Below are positions 11,993 to 23,663 of a DNA stretch of 64,000 nucleotides, piece by piece; positions within the stretch are counted from its first letter, which is position 1; every line of letters starts with the position of its first letter. Origin of the DNA: Myrica gale. Lineage: Eukaryota; Streptophyta; Magnoliopsida; Fagales; Myricaceae. The position numbers and the translations under genes are program-made. The notes beneath the pieces are model-generated. The model made no database searches, was not told the origin of the DNA, and worked only from the letters and a program-made list of their open reading frames with translations. The DNA is taken from positions 15,748,001-15,812,000 of the forward strand of contig OZ005608.1 in NCBI GenBank assembly GCA_963930655.1, read 5' to 3'.

Positions 11993-12369
11993 GTCTATTT
12001 TCTTCATGCTATGTGTTTGTGTTGATTCGTCAGCCTTTAGCAATTTACTTTGTTTTAGTGGAACTGATTTTCAATCTTGATTAAAGTTTAATTAGACAAA
12101 TACAGATCATATTTTTTAGATTTACTTTCTCTTTGAATTTGTGTTTGTTTGTTTGATTTTATCATATTTATTTACTCTAAATTTGTGTTTGTTTTTATAT
12201 TATTTTATTATAGTTATAAATTCTTTCTGGAAGAATGTCTTGATGATGAGAATATTTTGATTTTTTTTTTACAGAGGAATTGCCAAAAAGATAAAAGAAA
12301 CAGAGGAGGAAAAGTCAGGAAAGCTGATGATATATTTGCCAGCAAATACAACTAAAAAAATAAACTTCA

Positions 12370-12630
12370 AATGAAATAAACATTCGAATGAATTTCTTGT
12401 TCGAACAACCAATGATGACTATCAAATTTGACAGATTTGCGACAAAATCTTCTTGTTCGAATAGCTTTACTTGTTCGAACGAATATACGTAGCGATGATT
12501 TTAAATTTTCGTCGCTAATGACTTTCAGCGACAGCGTTTCGGGGACGAAAATTTTTCGTCGCTGAATACTTTTAGCGACGAAATGGCTATTTTTCAAGGA
12601 TGAAAAGTTTCGCCACTGAAGGCCAAAACT
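12370..12630. repeat. CACTA right subterminal repeat array
   Basis: Contains TTCGTCGCTAA, CAGCGACAGCG, TTTTTCGTCGCTGAA, AGCGACGAAATGG and GTTCGAACAA/GTTCGAACGA units, in mirrored orientation to the array at 8840-9235. Confidence 0.7.
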
Positions 12631-12642
12631 GTTGTAGTGGCT

Positions 12643-13530
12643 TTGCTGCGAAGAACAAAGATTTACTGGATCTAATTTTTCATATAGCGTCTGGTCTTCG
12701 ACATTAGTTGACAGCCTGACTGAGTGTTTTGGTAAAAGAAAACTAGTTTTACTCTCATTCCTTCTCATCGCTACCAAATCCCACCACGAAGACGGGCCGA
12801 CGACATTCTGAACTGTGGTGTTTTTTCTAGACTTTTTGACAAAAACATAAATGAAGTACTTACTATTAACACAACAGTTACGAATAAACTATACTTACCT
12901 TTTTAAGTCCAATGAATTACAACACATGCTATTAGTTTTTGTTTAACTTTTAATAAAAAATTTGCTTCACAATTATTACTACTTTGACGATGCTTGAAAT
13001 TGTTTCTTGTTTCTTACTGCTTCTTAATGTGAACCTTTGAGAACTTGTCCCAGTAATGAAATACTTCGATTTTTTTTTCTTCTTTTCCACTTTTGAAATT
13101 TGTTCTTAATGTGTTGCTCTAGGAAATTTTTTAAAGCCTAAAATTTTTACCACCAAACCAAAAAAAATCTCAAAATTGTTGCCTAAATTGTAACACAATT
13201 TCATTTAGAAAAGTCCATCAATCATCAACTCTATCCAGATTGATTCAAAAAATTATAATACTTTTTAGTAAAAAAAATTATCAAATCATAATTTTCTATA
13301 TTTTCCACAAACTTTTCACAAACCGAATATATGTTTTTTCTTGCAAAAACAATAGATTCTTGAGATATAATTTCTTCTTGAGTCTCACTAAACATTGTAA
13401 TTGGTATCTTCCAAGTCTACCAATAGTAGGTAATGACCTTTTCCAGAAACTTGACATGTTATGCAACCCAGGCGGTAATTTTAAAGAAACATTGTTAGGG
13501 AGAAACAATAGATGTAGACTTAACTCAGAC
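12643..13530. repeat. Repeat X copy 2, part right of the CACTA insertion
   Basis: Collinear with 30095-31018 (for example the GACGGGCCGACGACATT block here near 12792 and at 30401), and its second half is collinear with 7420-8060. The minus-strand frame over 13296-13508 is open for 70 codons and includes LKLPPGLHNMSSFW and SLPTIGRLGRYQLQ. It is reminiscent of a leucine-rich repeat edge, but too weak to name. Confidence 0.65.
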
Positions 13531-13775
13531 AGTCTACATCAGGTAGTCCTTCTTTTATCAACCCTAACACCTCCTCAAATGCCTTCACACACAAGTTTTC
13601 TCCGACTCCACAACGAGTAGTCTTACTATAAAAGACATCTTCGAAAAATTCACACACCAAGGATACAATTCTCGCTCAGCATCCTCCCACAACTTGGCAT
13701 ATGTTGAAAATTTGTCCCCATACCCTGATTCGTGTGGCAGTGGGCATGCACTATCAGCTGCTCCCGCATCTAAGT
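13531..13775 (-). pseudogene. Probable TNP2-like N-terminal fragment
   Basis: On the minus strand the frame contains KFSTYAKLWEDAERELYPWC followed by VNFSKMSFIVRLL, close to the segment of CACTA TNP2 proteins that reads AxxELYPGCxxFSxLxFxVKLM. The fragment stops at 13775, where a reverse-oriented long LTR begins, so that LTR probably inserted into an older CACTA copy. Confidence 0.5.
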
Positions 13776-13800
13776 TGTCACGCCCCAAACGCTAGCCCGA
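13776..13800 (-). mobile_element. First 25 bases of a reverse long LTR, separated by the Copia insertion
   Basis: Starts TGTCACGCCCCAAACGCTAG, the reverse complement of the family L LTR terminus. The sequence resumes at 18667 as CCCGACGAGGCTAATG, with CCCGA being the duplication made by the Copia insertion. The joined text parallels 41284 onward. Confidence 0.85.
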
Positions 13801-14040
13801 TATTAAGGAAAATCACAAAGATATCAAAGATACCGCGAATCACTCCAAGTCAATCTGTTCAAATTCAAATTTGAAATTGAGCACTGATAAGGAAATTATT
13901 CCTTACAGTTAGTTGGTGTTTTATATTTTTTATTGTAATTGTATTTCCTTTTATTGAACACACGTTCTTATATATTAATATACAAAGGCACTCGTACAAT
14001 TTTGAGGACCCACAATTATCAGAAATTATAATCCACTTTA
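13801..14040 (+). repeat. Copia 5' LTR
   Basis: Runs from TATTAAGGAAAATCAC to AATCCACTTTA and is matched by 18426-18666. A TATA-like TTATATATTAATA sits near 13972-13984, a plausible transcription start signal for the element. Confidence 0.93.
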
Positions 14041-14054
14041 TGGTATCAGAGGTC
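14041..14054 (+). other. Primer binding site (initiator Met tRNA type)
   Basis: TGGTATCAGAGGTC follows the LTR with no gap. TGGTATCAGAGC is the usual Copia/Gypsy site complementary to the 3' end of initiator tRNA-Met. Confidence 0.85.
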
Positions 14055-14056
14055 TC

Positions 14057-15025
14057 TTGACCAACATCAACTCTCATGGCATCTTCCGATTCCTCTTCAC
14101 CCCAACCATTTCCTCCAATGCTAATACTACCAGTTCAGCTCCTATGAGCGTTCAAAATCTGGTTACAATCAAACTCACTAAGGATAATTATTTGTTGTGG
14201 AAGGCTCAGGTTGTACCCTATCTACATGGTCGTCAACTTTATGGCCACGTAGATGGCAGTATCTCTTCTCCTCCAGCATTGATCCAGACGACATCATCAA
14301 GTACCTCTTCTTCTACTCTCCTTCCAAATCCAGCCTATCTCCAGTGGGTCCAACGTGATCAAGTCGTTCTTGGCATCCTAATGTCTTCTCTCTCAGAGAG
14401 TATTATAACTCACTTAGTTGATTTAACTTCTTATGAAGTATGGACAGCGCTTGAGCGCATGTTCCCAACACACTGTCGAGCCCGAATTATGCATATTAGA
14501 CTATAACTTTCTACTATCAAGAAAGGCAATCTTTCTATTTCTAACTATTTTCAGAAACTGAAATCTCTAGCAGACACCTTAGCTTCTGTGGGCGAGGCTC
14601 TTAAAGACAGAGAACTTATGTCTTATCTATTGGCTGGTTTGGACTCTTCTTATGATGCTATAATTACCTCCATATCCACATGAGTGGATCCCATGTCACT
14701 TGAGGAAATTTTTGGGCATCTATTAGCCTACAAGCTCCGGCTTGAAAAACACAACACCTCTGTGGAGGTTTCTATTGGATCTGTCAATATGGCAACCGGA
14801 AATGATAACAACAACGGCCGTGGCAAGGGTCCTAACTCCCAACCTCGCCACTCCAATGGAAATTATAATCGGGGTCGTGGACGTGGCCGTGGGAGAAGCT
14901 TCAACACCTCTGGCCAGCCTAGGCCTGTTTGTCAAGTATGTGGCAAGACCGGTCACATTGCTCTCTCTTGCTATCACAGGTTTGATCGTTCCTATCAATC
15001 ACAAATCCAGTCCGGTCAAATGTAA
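14057..15025 (+). pseudogene. Copia gag, broken
   Basis: The N-terminal half (14057-14506) has the Copia gag signature LVTIKLTKDNYLLWKAQVVP followed by YLHGRQLYGHVDG. A TAA at 14504 and a TGA at 14681 interrupt it, both in positions where the alignment-like context runs on. The second half (14684-15025) contains the Arg/Gly-rich stretch and the CCHC zinc knuckle CQVCGKTGHIALSC near residue 83 of that segment. The next stop, at 15023, falls in the frame that leads to protease. Confidence 0.88.
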
Positions 15026-15466
15026 GCCTTTCTCGCCACTCAACCATCTCACCCCGATCAAAATTGGTACCCAGATTCTGGCTCCACCAATCACGTCACT
15101 CATGACTTTCACAACTTGAATATTCATGCTGACCCTTATACCGGCACGGATCACATCCAAGTGGGTGACGACACAGGTTTGGAAATTGCTCATGTTGGCA
15201 AATCTCAGTTGAAATCCACAACTTCCACTTTTCTCTCGAATAATGTTTTACATGTTCCTGAGATTAAGAAGAATTTAGTTTCTATTCAACAATTCACTGG
15301 TGATAACAATGTTTTTGTTGAGTTTCACTCTGATTACTTTTTTGTCAAGGACGAGCACACGGGAAGGAGCTTCAGCGAGGTAGGACTAAAGATGGCTTCT
15401 ACCAATTTCCATCTCCATTCGCGCCCTCTGTCCAAACCTTGGCTTGTCAACGGGCTCCACTGTTAG
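15026..15466 (+). pseudogene. Copia protease region
   Basis: Downstream of the zinc knuckle the frame reads WYPDSGSTNHVTHDF near 15060-15105, with the aspartic-protease DSGS motif, followed by the LxVPExKKNLVSI block near 15250-15290. The frame runs into the start of integrase, where a frame change occurs near 15440. Confidence 0.82.
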
Positions 15467-16330
15467 TTTGGGACTCCAGGCTTGGTCATCCTGCCTACCA
15501 TACAGTTCGCCAGATTATTTCAAAATTTCGTCTTCCAGTTTCCAATCATATTACTCCTGTTGTGTGCGATGCATGTCAACAGGGCAAGAGCAATCATCTT
15601 CCCTTTTCTATGTCCAATTCTCAGTCTAGTGGTGCTTTAGACTTAATTTTCTCCGATGTTTTGAGTCCCTCTCCCGTACTGTCAACTCTTGGTAATAAAT
15701 ATTATGTCTCATTTGTGGATCATTTCAGCAAATATGTGTGGCTATTTCCTATTCCTGCCAAATCCGGTGTACTATCCATTTTTAAATCCTTTCAAGTGTA
15801 TGTTGAGGGATTTTTTAATCGCAAGATTAAATATGATCAAACAGATTGGGGTGGTGAATTTTGAAACTTGCATAAATATTTTATTAACATTGGAATTCAA
15901 CATCGAATTTCATGTCCTCATACGTCTCAACAAAATGGCACTTTTGAGCGGAAGCACCGCCATATTGTTGAAACTGGCCTTGCTCTCCTCTCTCATGCCT
16001 CTGTTCCTACTTCCTATTGGGATCATGTCTTCCAATTAGCCGTTTTTCAAATTAATCGCTTACCCACATCTCCCTTGGGTACCGTCTCTCCCTATGAAAA
16101 ACTCTACAATCGTCCCCCTGATTTTTCTCAACTACATGTTTTTGGGTGTGCCTGCTGGCCATATTTACGCTCCTTTAATTCACACAAATTTGCTTTTCGT
16201 TCTAGTCAATGGGTCTTCCTGGGATTCAGCCCCCATCATCGCAGTTTAAATATCTTAATCCCACAAATGGAGGTGTCTTTATTTACCTACATGTAGTCTT
16301 CTCAGAGGAAATCTTTCCTTTTAAAAATCT
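15439..16330 (+). pseudogene. Copia integrase, broken
   Basis: Contains the zinc-binding segment with RLGHPAYHTVRQII and CDACQQGKSNHLPF, then the catalytic core with VDHFSKYVWLFP, a TDWGGEF block and SCPHTSQQNGTFERKHRHIV carrying the last acidic residue. A TGA at 15862 sits directly after GGEF, where Copia proteins usually have Arg or Lys, suggesting a CGA to TGA change. A further frame change occurs near 16210. Confidence 0.88.
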
Positions 16331-16917
16331 TTCCTCAAATCTCTCTCCATCAATCTCCTCCACTCCCACCTGCCGTATCTTTTGCCCATCTATTCCTAAT
16401 TTCTCTCCTTTCTTATCCACCTCCCCCTCCCACAATAACTCCTCCAATGCTCCATCGGCTCTCCCTCGTCAACTACCCACCTTTCCTATATTTTTGGGAT
16501 CTCCCTCTCCACAAATCTCTCTTCCCTCATCAACGCTAGCTCCCTATACGGATCAACCACATTCTAATTCAAATCTCTTTCCTACTTTAATTGTTCAGCC
16601 CCATAATTCGGCCTCTCCACAAATCTCTCCTCCCTCATCAATGGCAACCCATCTTTAGAATTTATCCCATCCTCCTCTAGCTAGCCAACTCATCATTTCC
16701 ATGTCTGACCATCCTTTCCGAGCGCCTCTTTCCAGTCCTGCTCCAGTTCAGCAACTTCTTCCTCCTCGTTCCCATCAGATGGTGACCCGTTCTCAACATA
16801 ATATTGTTCAACCAAAGAAACTTCCAGTTGGTTTGGTAGGCTATCCTCTTCCTAAGAGCTTTCTTGCCACTACTTCTTCTATTGTGGAGCCTACTTGTTT
16901 GTAAGAGGCAGTCAAAC
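16331..16917 (+). pseudogene. Copia integrase-RT linker region
   Basis: Ser/Pro-rich sequence with little conservation, open in one frame over 16331-16658 and again over 16701-16904, ending in LPVGLVGYPLP just before RT. This is the usual low-complexity spacer between Copia integrase and RT. Confidence 0.6.
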
Positions 16918-17877
16918 ATGCAGGTTGGAGAGATGCTATGGATTTAGAATTTAATGTTCTCATGAAAAATGGTACATGGACTCTAGTACCCTATGCTTCG
17001 CATGTGAATGTATTGGGGAATAAATGGGTGTATCGGAGAAAGGAAAAATCGGATGGCACTACAGACCGACTTAAGGCTTGGCTCGTTGCTAAAGGCTATC
17101 ATCAACAGGAAGGCCTTGATTATGAAGACACATTTAGTCCGGTTGTTAAACCGACTACTATTCGCCTTGTCCTTAGCCATGCTGTATCTAATGGTTGGTC
17201 CATCCATCAAATTGATGTACAAAATGCTTTCTTGCATGGGTACCTTATGGAGGAGGTCTATATGTCTTAACCTCAGGGATATATTCATCCTCAAATGCCG
17301 ACACATGTATGTAAATTACATAAGGCATTGTATGGCCTTAAACAAGCCCCGCACGTGGTATTCACGGCTTAGTGACAAGCTCCTTGCTCTTGGCTTTCAC
17401 AATTCTCAAACCAACATCTCTTTATTTATTTATCATGCTTCACATGTAACTCTCTTTGTTCTTGTGTATGTTGATGATATTATCATCACAGTTTCTACCA
17501 CTAAGGCTGCTTGGCTGATTGCATCTCTTGGCTGTGAGTTTGTTGTCAAGAACTTGGGCACTTTGCACTATTTTCTTGGCGTGGAGGCTACTACTGTTCC
17601 GGAAGGTCTCTTTTTATCTCAGTGCCGTTACATTCTCAATCTTCTCACTCGCACCAACATGCTTGAAGGGAAACCTGTGACTTCTCCGACGCCCTCCTCG
17701 AGCACTTTGTCCCTTCTTGATGGTGTTGCTTGTTCGAATCCCTCTCTTTATCGTAGTACTGTTAACGCTCTCCAATACTTGTCTCTCACTCGTCCTGACA
17801 TTTCCTTCTCAGTAAATAAGGTTTGTCAATTTATGCATCATCCTACAGAGACTCATTAGACTACGGTTAAGAGCATT
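16918..17877 (+). pseudogene. Copia reverse transcriptase, broken
   Basis: The first part (16938-17268) reads [37 protein letters not shown] and [11 protein letters not shown], all conserved Copia RT blocks. A TAA at 17268 stands where the family has MSQPQGY. The second part continues in another frame and contains the catalytic LVYVDDIIIT near 17460-17490, then LHYFLGVE and RPDISFSVNKVCQFMH. A TAG at 17857 ends that piece. The catalytic aspartates are intact, but the frame is not. Confidence 0.9.
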
Positions 17878-18425
17878 TTGCGCTATCTAAAGCACACTTT
17901 GAACTTTGGCCTTCTACTTCACTGTAGTCCCTCATTTCATCTCTCCGTCTATTCTAATGCGGATTGGGCTGGTTGTCTTGATGATCGCAAGTCTACCAGT
18001 GGTTACTGTGTCTATTTTGGACCTAGTCTTATTTCCTGGAGTTCTAAGAAGCAACCCACTGTTGCTCGTTCTAGTACTGAAGCGGAATACAGAGCTGTTG
18101 TCCATGCCACTGTCGAAGTCTTATGGTTGCAATCCTTGATTAAGGAACTTGGGATTTTTCTTCATAAAAGTCCTATTCTTTATTGTGATAATATTGGTGC
18201 TACATACTTGACCAGCAACCCCGTTTTTCACGCCCGTACCAAACATGTGTAGATCGATTATCACTTTGTTCGCGAAAAGGTTCATCAGCCTGCCCTTGAT
18301 GTTCGATTTTTGTCAACAAAAGACCAGATTGCTGATCTTCTTACCAAGCCGGTGGTTTCTGCTCGATTTTCCTTCTTGCGATCCAAACTCAATGTGGTTG
18401 CTTCACCCATTGGCTTGACGGGGGC
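17878..18425 (+). pseudogene. Copia RNase H and polypurine tract region
   Basis: Contains [39 protein letters not shown] and [11 protein letters not shown], the RNase H blocks of Copia. A TAG at 18250 interrupts the usual KHVEIDYHFVREKV segment, and the frame reopens to about 18537, running into the 3' LTR. GACGGGGGC immediately before 18426 is the remaining polypurine-tract-like sequence. Confidence 0.88.
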
Positions 18426-18666
18426 TATTAAGGAAAATCACAAAGATATCAAAGATACCGCGAATCACTCCAAGTCAATCTGTTCAAATTCAAATTTGAA
18501 ATTGAGCACTGATAAGGAAATTATTCCTTGCAGTTAGTTGGTGTTTTATATTTTTTTATTGTAATTGTATTTCCTTTTATTGAACACACGTTCTTATATA
18601 TTAATATACAAAGGCACTCGTACAATTTTGAGGAGCCACAATTATCAAAAATTATAATCTGTTTTA
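18426..18666 (+). repeat. Copia 3' LTR
   Basis: Matches 13801-14040 with about six substitutions and one extra T, three of the substitutions being clustered at the extreme 3' end. Followed by the duplicated target CCCGA. Confidence 0.93.
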
Positions 18667-20245
18667 CCCGACGAGGCTAATGATAGCCGCGAGAATTCTC
18701 AACGACAAACACTCCAGCACACTTACTAAAATGTTGCAGCGGAATTTTTTTTAAAACATCAACTATGACTAATTAAGAAATCATGAATTGCTAAAAATTT
18801 ATCTCCTCATATGCAAGCTGACATGCAGATCCTCAAACCGTTCTACTGAAGTGCATGAATATGTAATTAAATATACGCAAAATAAAAATGTATAACTGTA
18901 TCAAATAACACGCATAGAGAAAGAGAAACATTTGGAAATATAACTATATTAAAACAATAAGTTATAATTATATCTTGATCTCAAAATATAAGTTGCTTAA
19001 TAATCATAAGTCTCGTAGCTTGAACAGACCACAACCACATCATAATGGAGGTTCATATTAGCTCTTTCAAAAACATAGGATCTACATGGATTGCAAATTA
19101 GAGGAGGCACCCTCGTTAGCCCCCCTCCTCAGGTTCCAGATCCTCCTAATGAGTTCCCTCACCTAGAACATCATCTAGAATGATACAATTGAAAACTATG
19201 AGTCGAATGACTCAGTAAGGGACATGTATGACATGATCTTGAATGACAGGTATATATATATACATGCACTTTGCTTTAAAATTCTTTCGTCCTTATTTGG
19301 GCTGATACTCTCGCTCCATTTACCCCTGAAGTCAGGGTTGTGCGTTCCCTTCGGAATTGTTCCCCTTTCCCTTGGGAACATGTCCTTTGGTCGAGCTAAC
19401 CTTGAGGTCACCCCAAGCCTAATGGGTAGACACGACCCTTAGAGGTCCACACCTTCTCGCATTTTTCTCCAGTGTGGTTGCCCATACCTCGAGGACCACC
19501 CATCCTTCTCGCATTCGTGCTTCTGAGTGTGTGCCCTTAGGAGTCATCCATCCTTCTCGCATTCGTCCTTCAGAGTGGATGCACCTATCATACTTAGGTA
19601 CGGTACCGACCATCTTATTTAGCCCATAACATATCATAACATAGAGTAAAATCGTACTTTCATTTACATAAAACTTCTCTTTCTTCCTTTTGAGAAAATC
19701 AATGTAAGTGCTCTTGACGTGCTTGGTGAAAAATATCCATGATGTGTATCATTCAGTTTTCAGAAAATGTAATTTTTCCACTCACATTTGTCCACTCGAG
19801 CTTATGCAGGTACCTTGCCTACAAATGAGTCATATTAATGTTTACACTCAAATGATTAAGAGATGTACTTGATGCAGCAAATCATCATGTATTTCAAAAT
19901 AAACATATCATAGTAATTCACACATTTTTCTTTACTAACTAGTAGCGGTTCTACAATGTAAAACTTTATCTTAATGTTTCTCAACCCATTAAAATTGGAT
20001 ACCAAAATGATCCTTACACTCCATGTTATAACTTTTAAAAATTTCAGGTAATTTAGAGCTCATTTTCCACTCAAAAGATTTATTCAAAAATGTAAGTTGC
20101 TGAGGGCATCCAAGCTGGCAGCTTCGACGTCGTCAGCTTCAAAAATTCATAACTTAAAAACAATGGCTCCAAATTACATTAATTACTTTCAAACCTCTCT
20201 GCTTTCATAGCTCAAACTTGAAGATAAAAATCATAAAATCGGAAC
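18667..20245 (-). mobile_element. Reverse-oriented long LTR, middle part
   Basis: Continues 13776-13800. It carries the reverse complement of family L internal blocks, including CCCCTGAAGTCAGGGTTGTG near 19325 and the minisatellite with GGTACGGTACCGACC near 19596. It is interrupted at 20246 by a forward LTR of the same broad family with a GGAAC duplication. It has no coding capacity. Confidence 0.75.
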
Positions 20246-23200
20246 TGTGAGACCCCGTATTTCATTTTTGCTATTTATGCTATGTATTTGTTCTTGGATT
20301 TTGAATTAAGGGGTTGTTGTTTGGCCAATGTAAGATATTAAAATGATTATGGTATTTTGAATTATAAATTTTACTTGAGTATTTTCAATATGGTTGTGAA
20401 ATTATGTTAGTACAATTTGTTATGTTCATAGTGGCCGAATTACTTCAAGGTAATTTTCCTTAATTTTTTTGTTAATTTGCCGCATTTAATCATGTATGCT
20501 TATGATATTCTTATGCATTGATTATTCTATGTTGCATTAGTAGTCTTAAGCTTCATTAGGACAGCTAAGTAGTATTTGAGTGTGCTAATATAGTAGTCCA
20601 TGTGAAAGAAAGAAAGTCAAAGAATAAAAGAAAGCTAAGAGAAGTGAATAATGATTCATGTGAATAGCAAGAGAAGTGTTGGAGTGATTGTTTAAGGAAT
20701 CACGTGAAGTGCTTGAAGACAAAGAGAAAAATAAAAAGTAAATGATAAAGGAGAAGAAGACAAAGCATTTATTGAACCGGCCATGTCACCCAATGGCCTC
20801 AGGCGATACAAACTAAGTTTTCTTTCCCCCCATTTGGTCGAGCATTTGGCTAGGTTCATTCTCCTTCTCACCTTCACGTCTCCCTCACTTAACTCTTGCA
20901 TTCACTTCACTCTCGGCATTTACCTCAGCACCCATTTAGTCACACACAAGAGAGAACCCGAGAGTTAAGGGTGAAAGGAGAGCTTGAACCGAATAGGAAG
21001 AAGAAGAAATCCAAAGGGAAAAGTAGGTCAAGGTAAAGGAAATCTGACCCTTATGATATTCTACCTCCTTGAGCTTTTCCTTCCTTAGATTCTAACCATG
21101 AATGTCCTATTTTAGGTGTTCTCACTACCTCTAGTGTCCAGCTAAAACTAAGGTAATATTCGGTTTTTCCTTGGAGCTCTTGACTGAATACCCTCTTGCA
21201 TGTGAAGTTCAATCCTTCCTTGGCTGAATTTGTTATTGGTGTCCTGCCATTGAATGATGGAGTTGTAGTGTTGTGAAGTTGTTGTTGATGGAGGAAGGGA
21301 TTAATGCCATGGTTTTGGGCTAATGTTGGATATATTAACAAACATGTGGATAGGTTGCCATGGCCGAATCTTGTGACCCTATTGAATGTGTTGCTTCTGA
21401 TCTGAGGTAAAATATTGATGTTCAATGCAATGTTTGGTTAAAGCTATGAATAGATAATGTTGCATGTAGGATTGGTGGTCATTGTGGCCGAATATGTTGT
21501 TGCATGTCCTTAAATTTAACTTTTGAAGATTTTGTTTGTTGATGAAAAATATGAGATTTTAGATGATGTAGGGCTTCGGTCAATGGCTTTACTCAGGGAA
21601 GAAATGTATTTAGAAATGAACTAACATGCTTGTAAGTGAATAGTATGAAATTGGAAGAACTTAGCAATGCATGTTGGCCGATTGTCTTGATAGTAATTTG
21701 ATGATTTGAGGTATGGCATGTCTCTTGATGTTGCTTGCTGATTAAGTATATTATAAGTTGGTTTTATAGGATAGAACAACAAGCTATCAATCAGCAAGTT
21801 GGTTGTATTTTGGAGAAAAGGAAGACTGCACACTCGGGTTAAGTGATTGCTTGCATATGGTGTTGTCTTTAAGAGCTTGTAGAGATTCTTATATGAAATT
21901 TGGAGAATTGTGATGTTGGAACATGTCTAAGATGATTAAGGTCTAAGTCAGCAAACTAAAGATGGAAATTAAGTGCAAAGGGCCACGGGTTGGCCATAGA
22001 AGGAGGAAATTATGCATGCAAGTAATGTTGGAGAATTCTTGTCATTGACATTCTATGTGAACTTGAAAACCTAAAGATTTAAGAGCATGAAAATTAGGTC
22101 TATCCTATAGGTCTCGGCAGTGGCCATACTATACGTCTATTGAGGTTAAATTGGTGGAATTTGATAGACATTGGTCCATGCATGGTATGATGAAAGGTAT
22201 AGAACAAGGGAAATTAAGTTAGACGTATTATAAGTTGTTTTTTTGCTTAGAATTCTTAGTACAACAAGTTGTTGCTGAATTTCATAGATAGGCTTTGGAA
22301 TCAATGATGTCGATGGGAAGAATCAGTGTACTTAGTTGAATACAAGTAGGATATATAGTAGTTAAAACAACAACCCTATTGGAGTTGTTTGATGCATATG
22401 TTTAATGTTGTTTTATGAAAGCTAGTTTAAAAAAATCTTTTGTAAGTGAATCATATTTTCAAAGATATGACTTTTGGAAAACTCAAAACGTTTATAAGTA
22501 TTTTTGTATGTCTATTTGATTAGTTCCCGAAGCGTCTAAGTGACGTATTTGACTGGCGTGTAGGCGAAGCTTCACATCAAAACTCAAGAAGACCAAGGTA
22601 AGTGGAAGTAAGTGAAAACTTATTTTTATGAAAACTATAATGGTACACAACATGGTTTTTCATGAACAGGCATGGCATCATAAGCAAGCATGAACTCATT
22701 GCTATCAAGCATGACATGACATGAGCATTTGCATGATTTCTAAAAGAAGTTTTTATGAAAATGAAAGCATTAAAGGATTTTTATGACAAGTTAAGTTAAG
22801 GGGCTGAGATGGTCGGTACCGTACCATCAAGAAGGTGCATCCACTCCAAAGGATGAATGCGAGAAGGATGGATGACACCTAAGGGCACCCATACCGAAGG
22901 ACGAATGAGAGAAGGATGAGTAGTCCTCGAGGTAAGTGCAACCACATTGAAGGATGAATGTGAGAAGGTGTGGACCTCCAAGGGTCGTGTCTAGCCATCA
23001 GGCTTGAGGCAACTTCAAGGGCTAGCTCAACCAGATGTTATGTCTCCAGGGGAAAAAGGGGATGGTTCCAACGAGAACGCACAACTTTGACTTCAAGGGT
23101 AAATGGAGCGTATGTAGCCCACAAGATAAGAAACGAATTCTTTTCAAGGACCATGTGTCATTTTAAGTACAATAACATGTTTCCAAGAGCAAGAGCATGT

Positions 23201-23663
23201 GCATATGCAAACATGAAGCATGCATGCACATCCAGTTTTACCATTATTCATGATTTTCATGTTCAAAATGAAAATCAACTCTGACTCATATTTACAAGTT
23301 TACATTTTCCCTTACTTAGTCTTTTGACTCACAGTTTTCAAAATGTATCATTCCAGATGTTTCAGGTGAAAGCAGTCATGAGGACTATTTATCTTGAGAG
23401 AGAAGACTTCTATGTATTTTGGTGTTGGTAGCTATTGACCGATGTGGTCTGTCACTTAGGAAATGTCTTGTTTATGTATTATGTAATTAAGATGTTACTT
23501 TCCTTTTGAGGTCATTTATGTGAGTAAGTTATGAAGATTCCTTTGGCCCGTCTCTCTCTCAATTATTATTCCGCTGTTAAGTATGGTTAAGTTAGCTGGA
23601 GCATTCTCTAGAGATTGCTCGCGACTGTCATTGACCCTTCGGGATAGCGTTTGGGGCGTGACA
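20246..23663 (+). mobile_element. Solo long LTR (family L) with target-site duplication
   Basis: Starts TGTGAGACCCCG and ends GGGGCGTGACA. It is flanked by a perfect 5-bp duplication GGAAC (20241-20245 and 23664-23668). No internal retrotransposon region or second LTR is associated with it, so it is a solo LTR left by LTR-LTR recombination. It is 3418 bp, shorter than the 4055 bp relative at 42772, and is a diverged subfamily. It contains the minisatellite block at 22810-23110. No coding capacity is seen. Confidence 0.9.

Larger units (their letters stand above)
8828..12639 (+). mobile_element. Complete CACTA transposon carrying captured gene fragments
   Basis: The element begins CACTACAACAG and ends CTGTTGTAGTG, an 11-base perfect terminal inverted repeat of CACTA type. 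It is flanked by a 3-bp duplication GCT (8825-8827 and 12640-12642), the size expected for this superfamily. Both ends carry subterminal arrays of TTCGTCGC/GCGACGAAA and GTTCGAAC motifs. It encodes no TNP2-like transposase, so it is non-autonomous. The interior holds fragments of a ubiquitin-specific protease gene and a nested hAT element. Repeat X copy 3 at 29900-31018 shows the uninterrupted site at 30092-30094, which independently confirms the insertion boundaries. Confidence 0.93.
13801..18666 (+). mobile_element. Nearly complete Ty1/Copia retrotransposon
   Basis: The element is 4866 bp with two LTRs (240 and 241 bp), an iMet-type primer binding site directly after the left LTR, and gag, protease, integrase, RT and RNase H in Copia order on the + strand. 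A 5-bp duplication CCCGA flanks it (13796-13800 and 18667-18671). The LTRs differ at about six positions plus one single-base indel. The LTR ends are TA...TA instead of TG...CA in both copies. The coding region has several stops and at least two frame changes, so this copy cannot make a full polyprotein. Small LTRs and compact size suggest the Ale/Retrofit group; that is inference. Confidence 0.95.
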
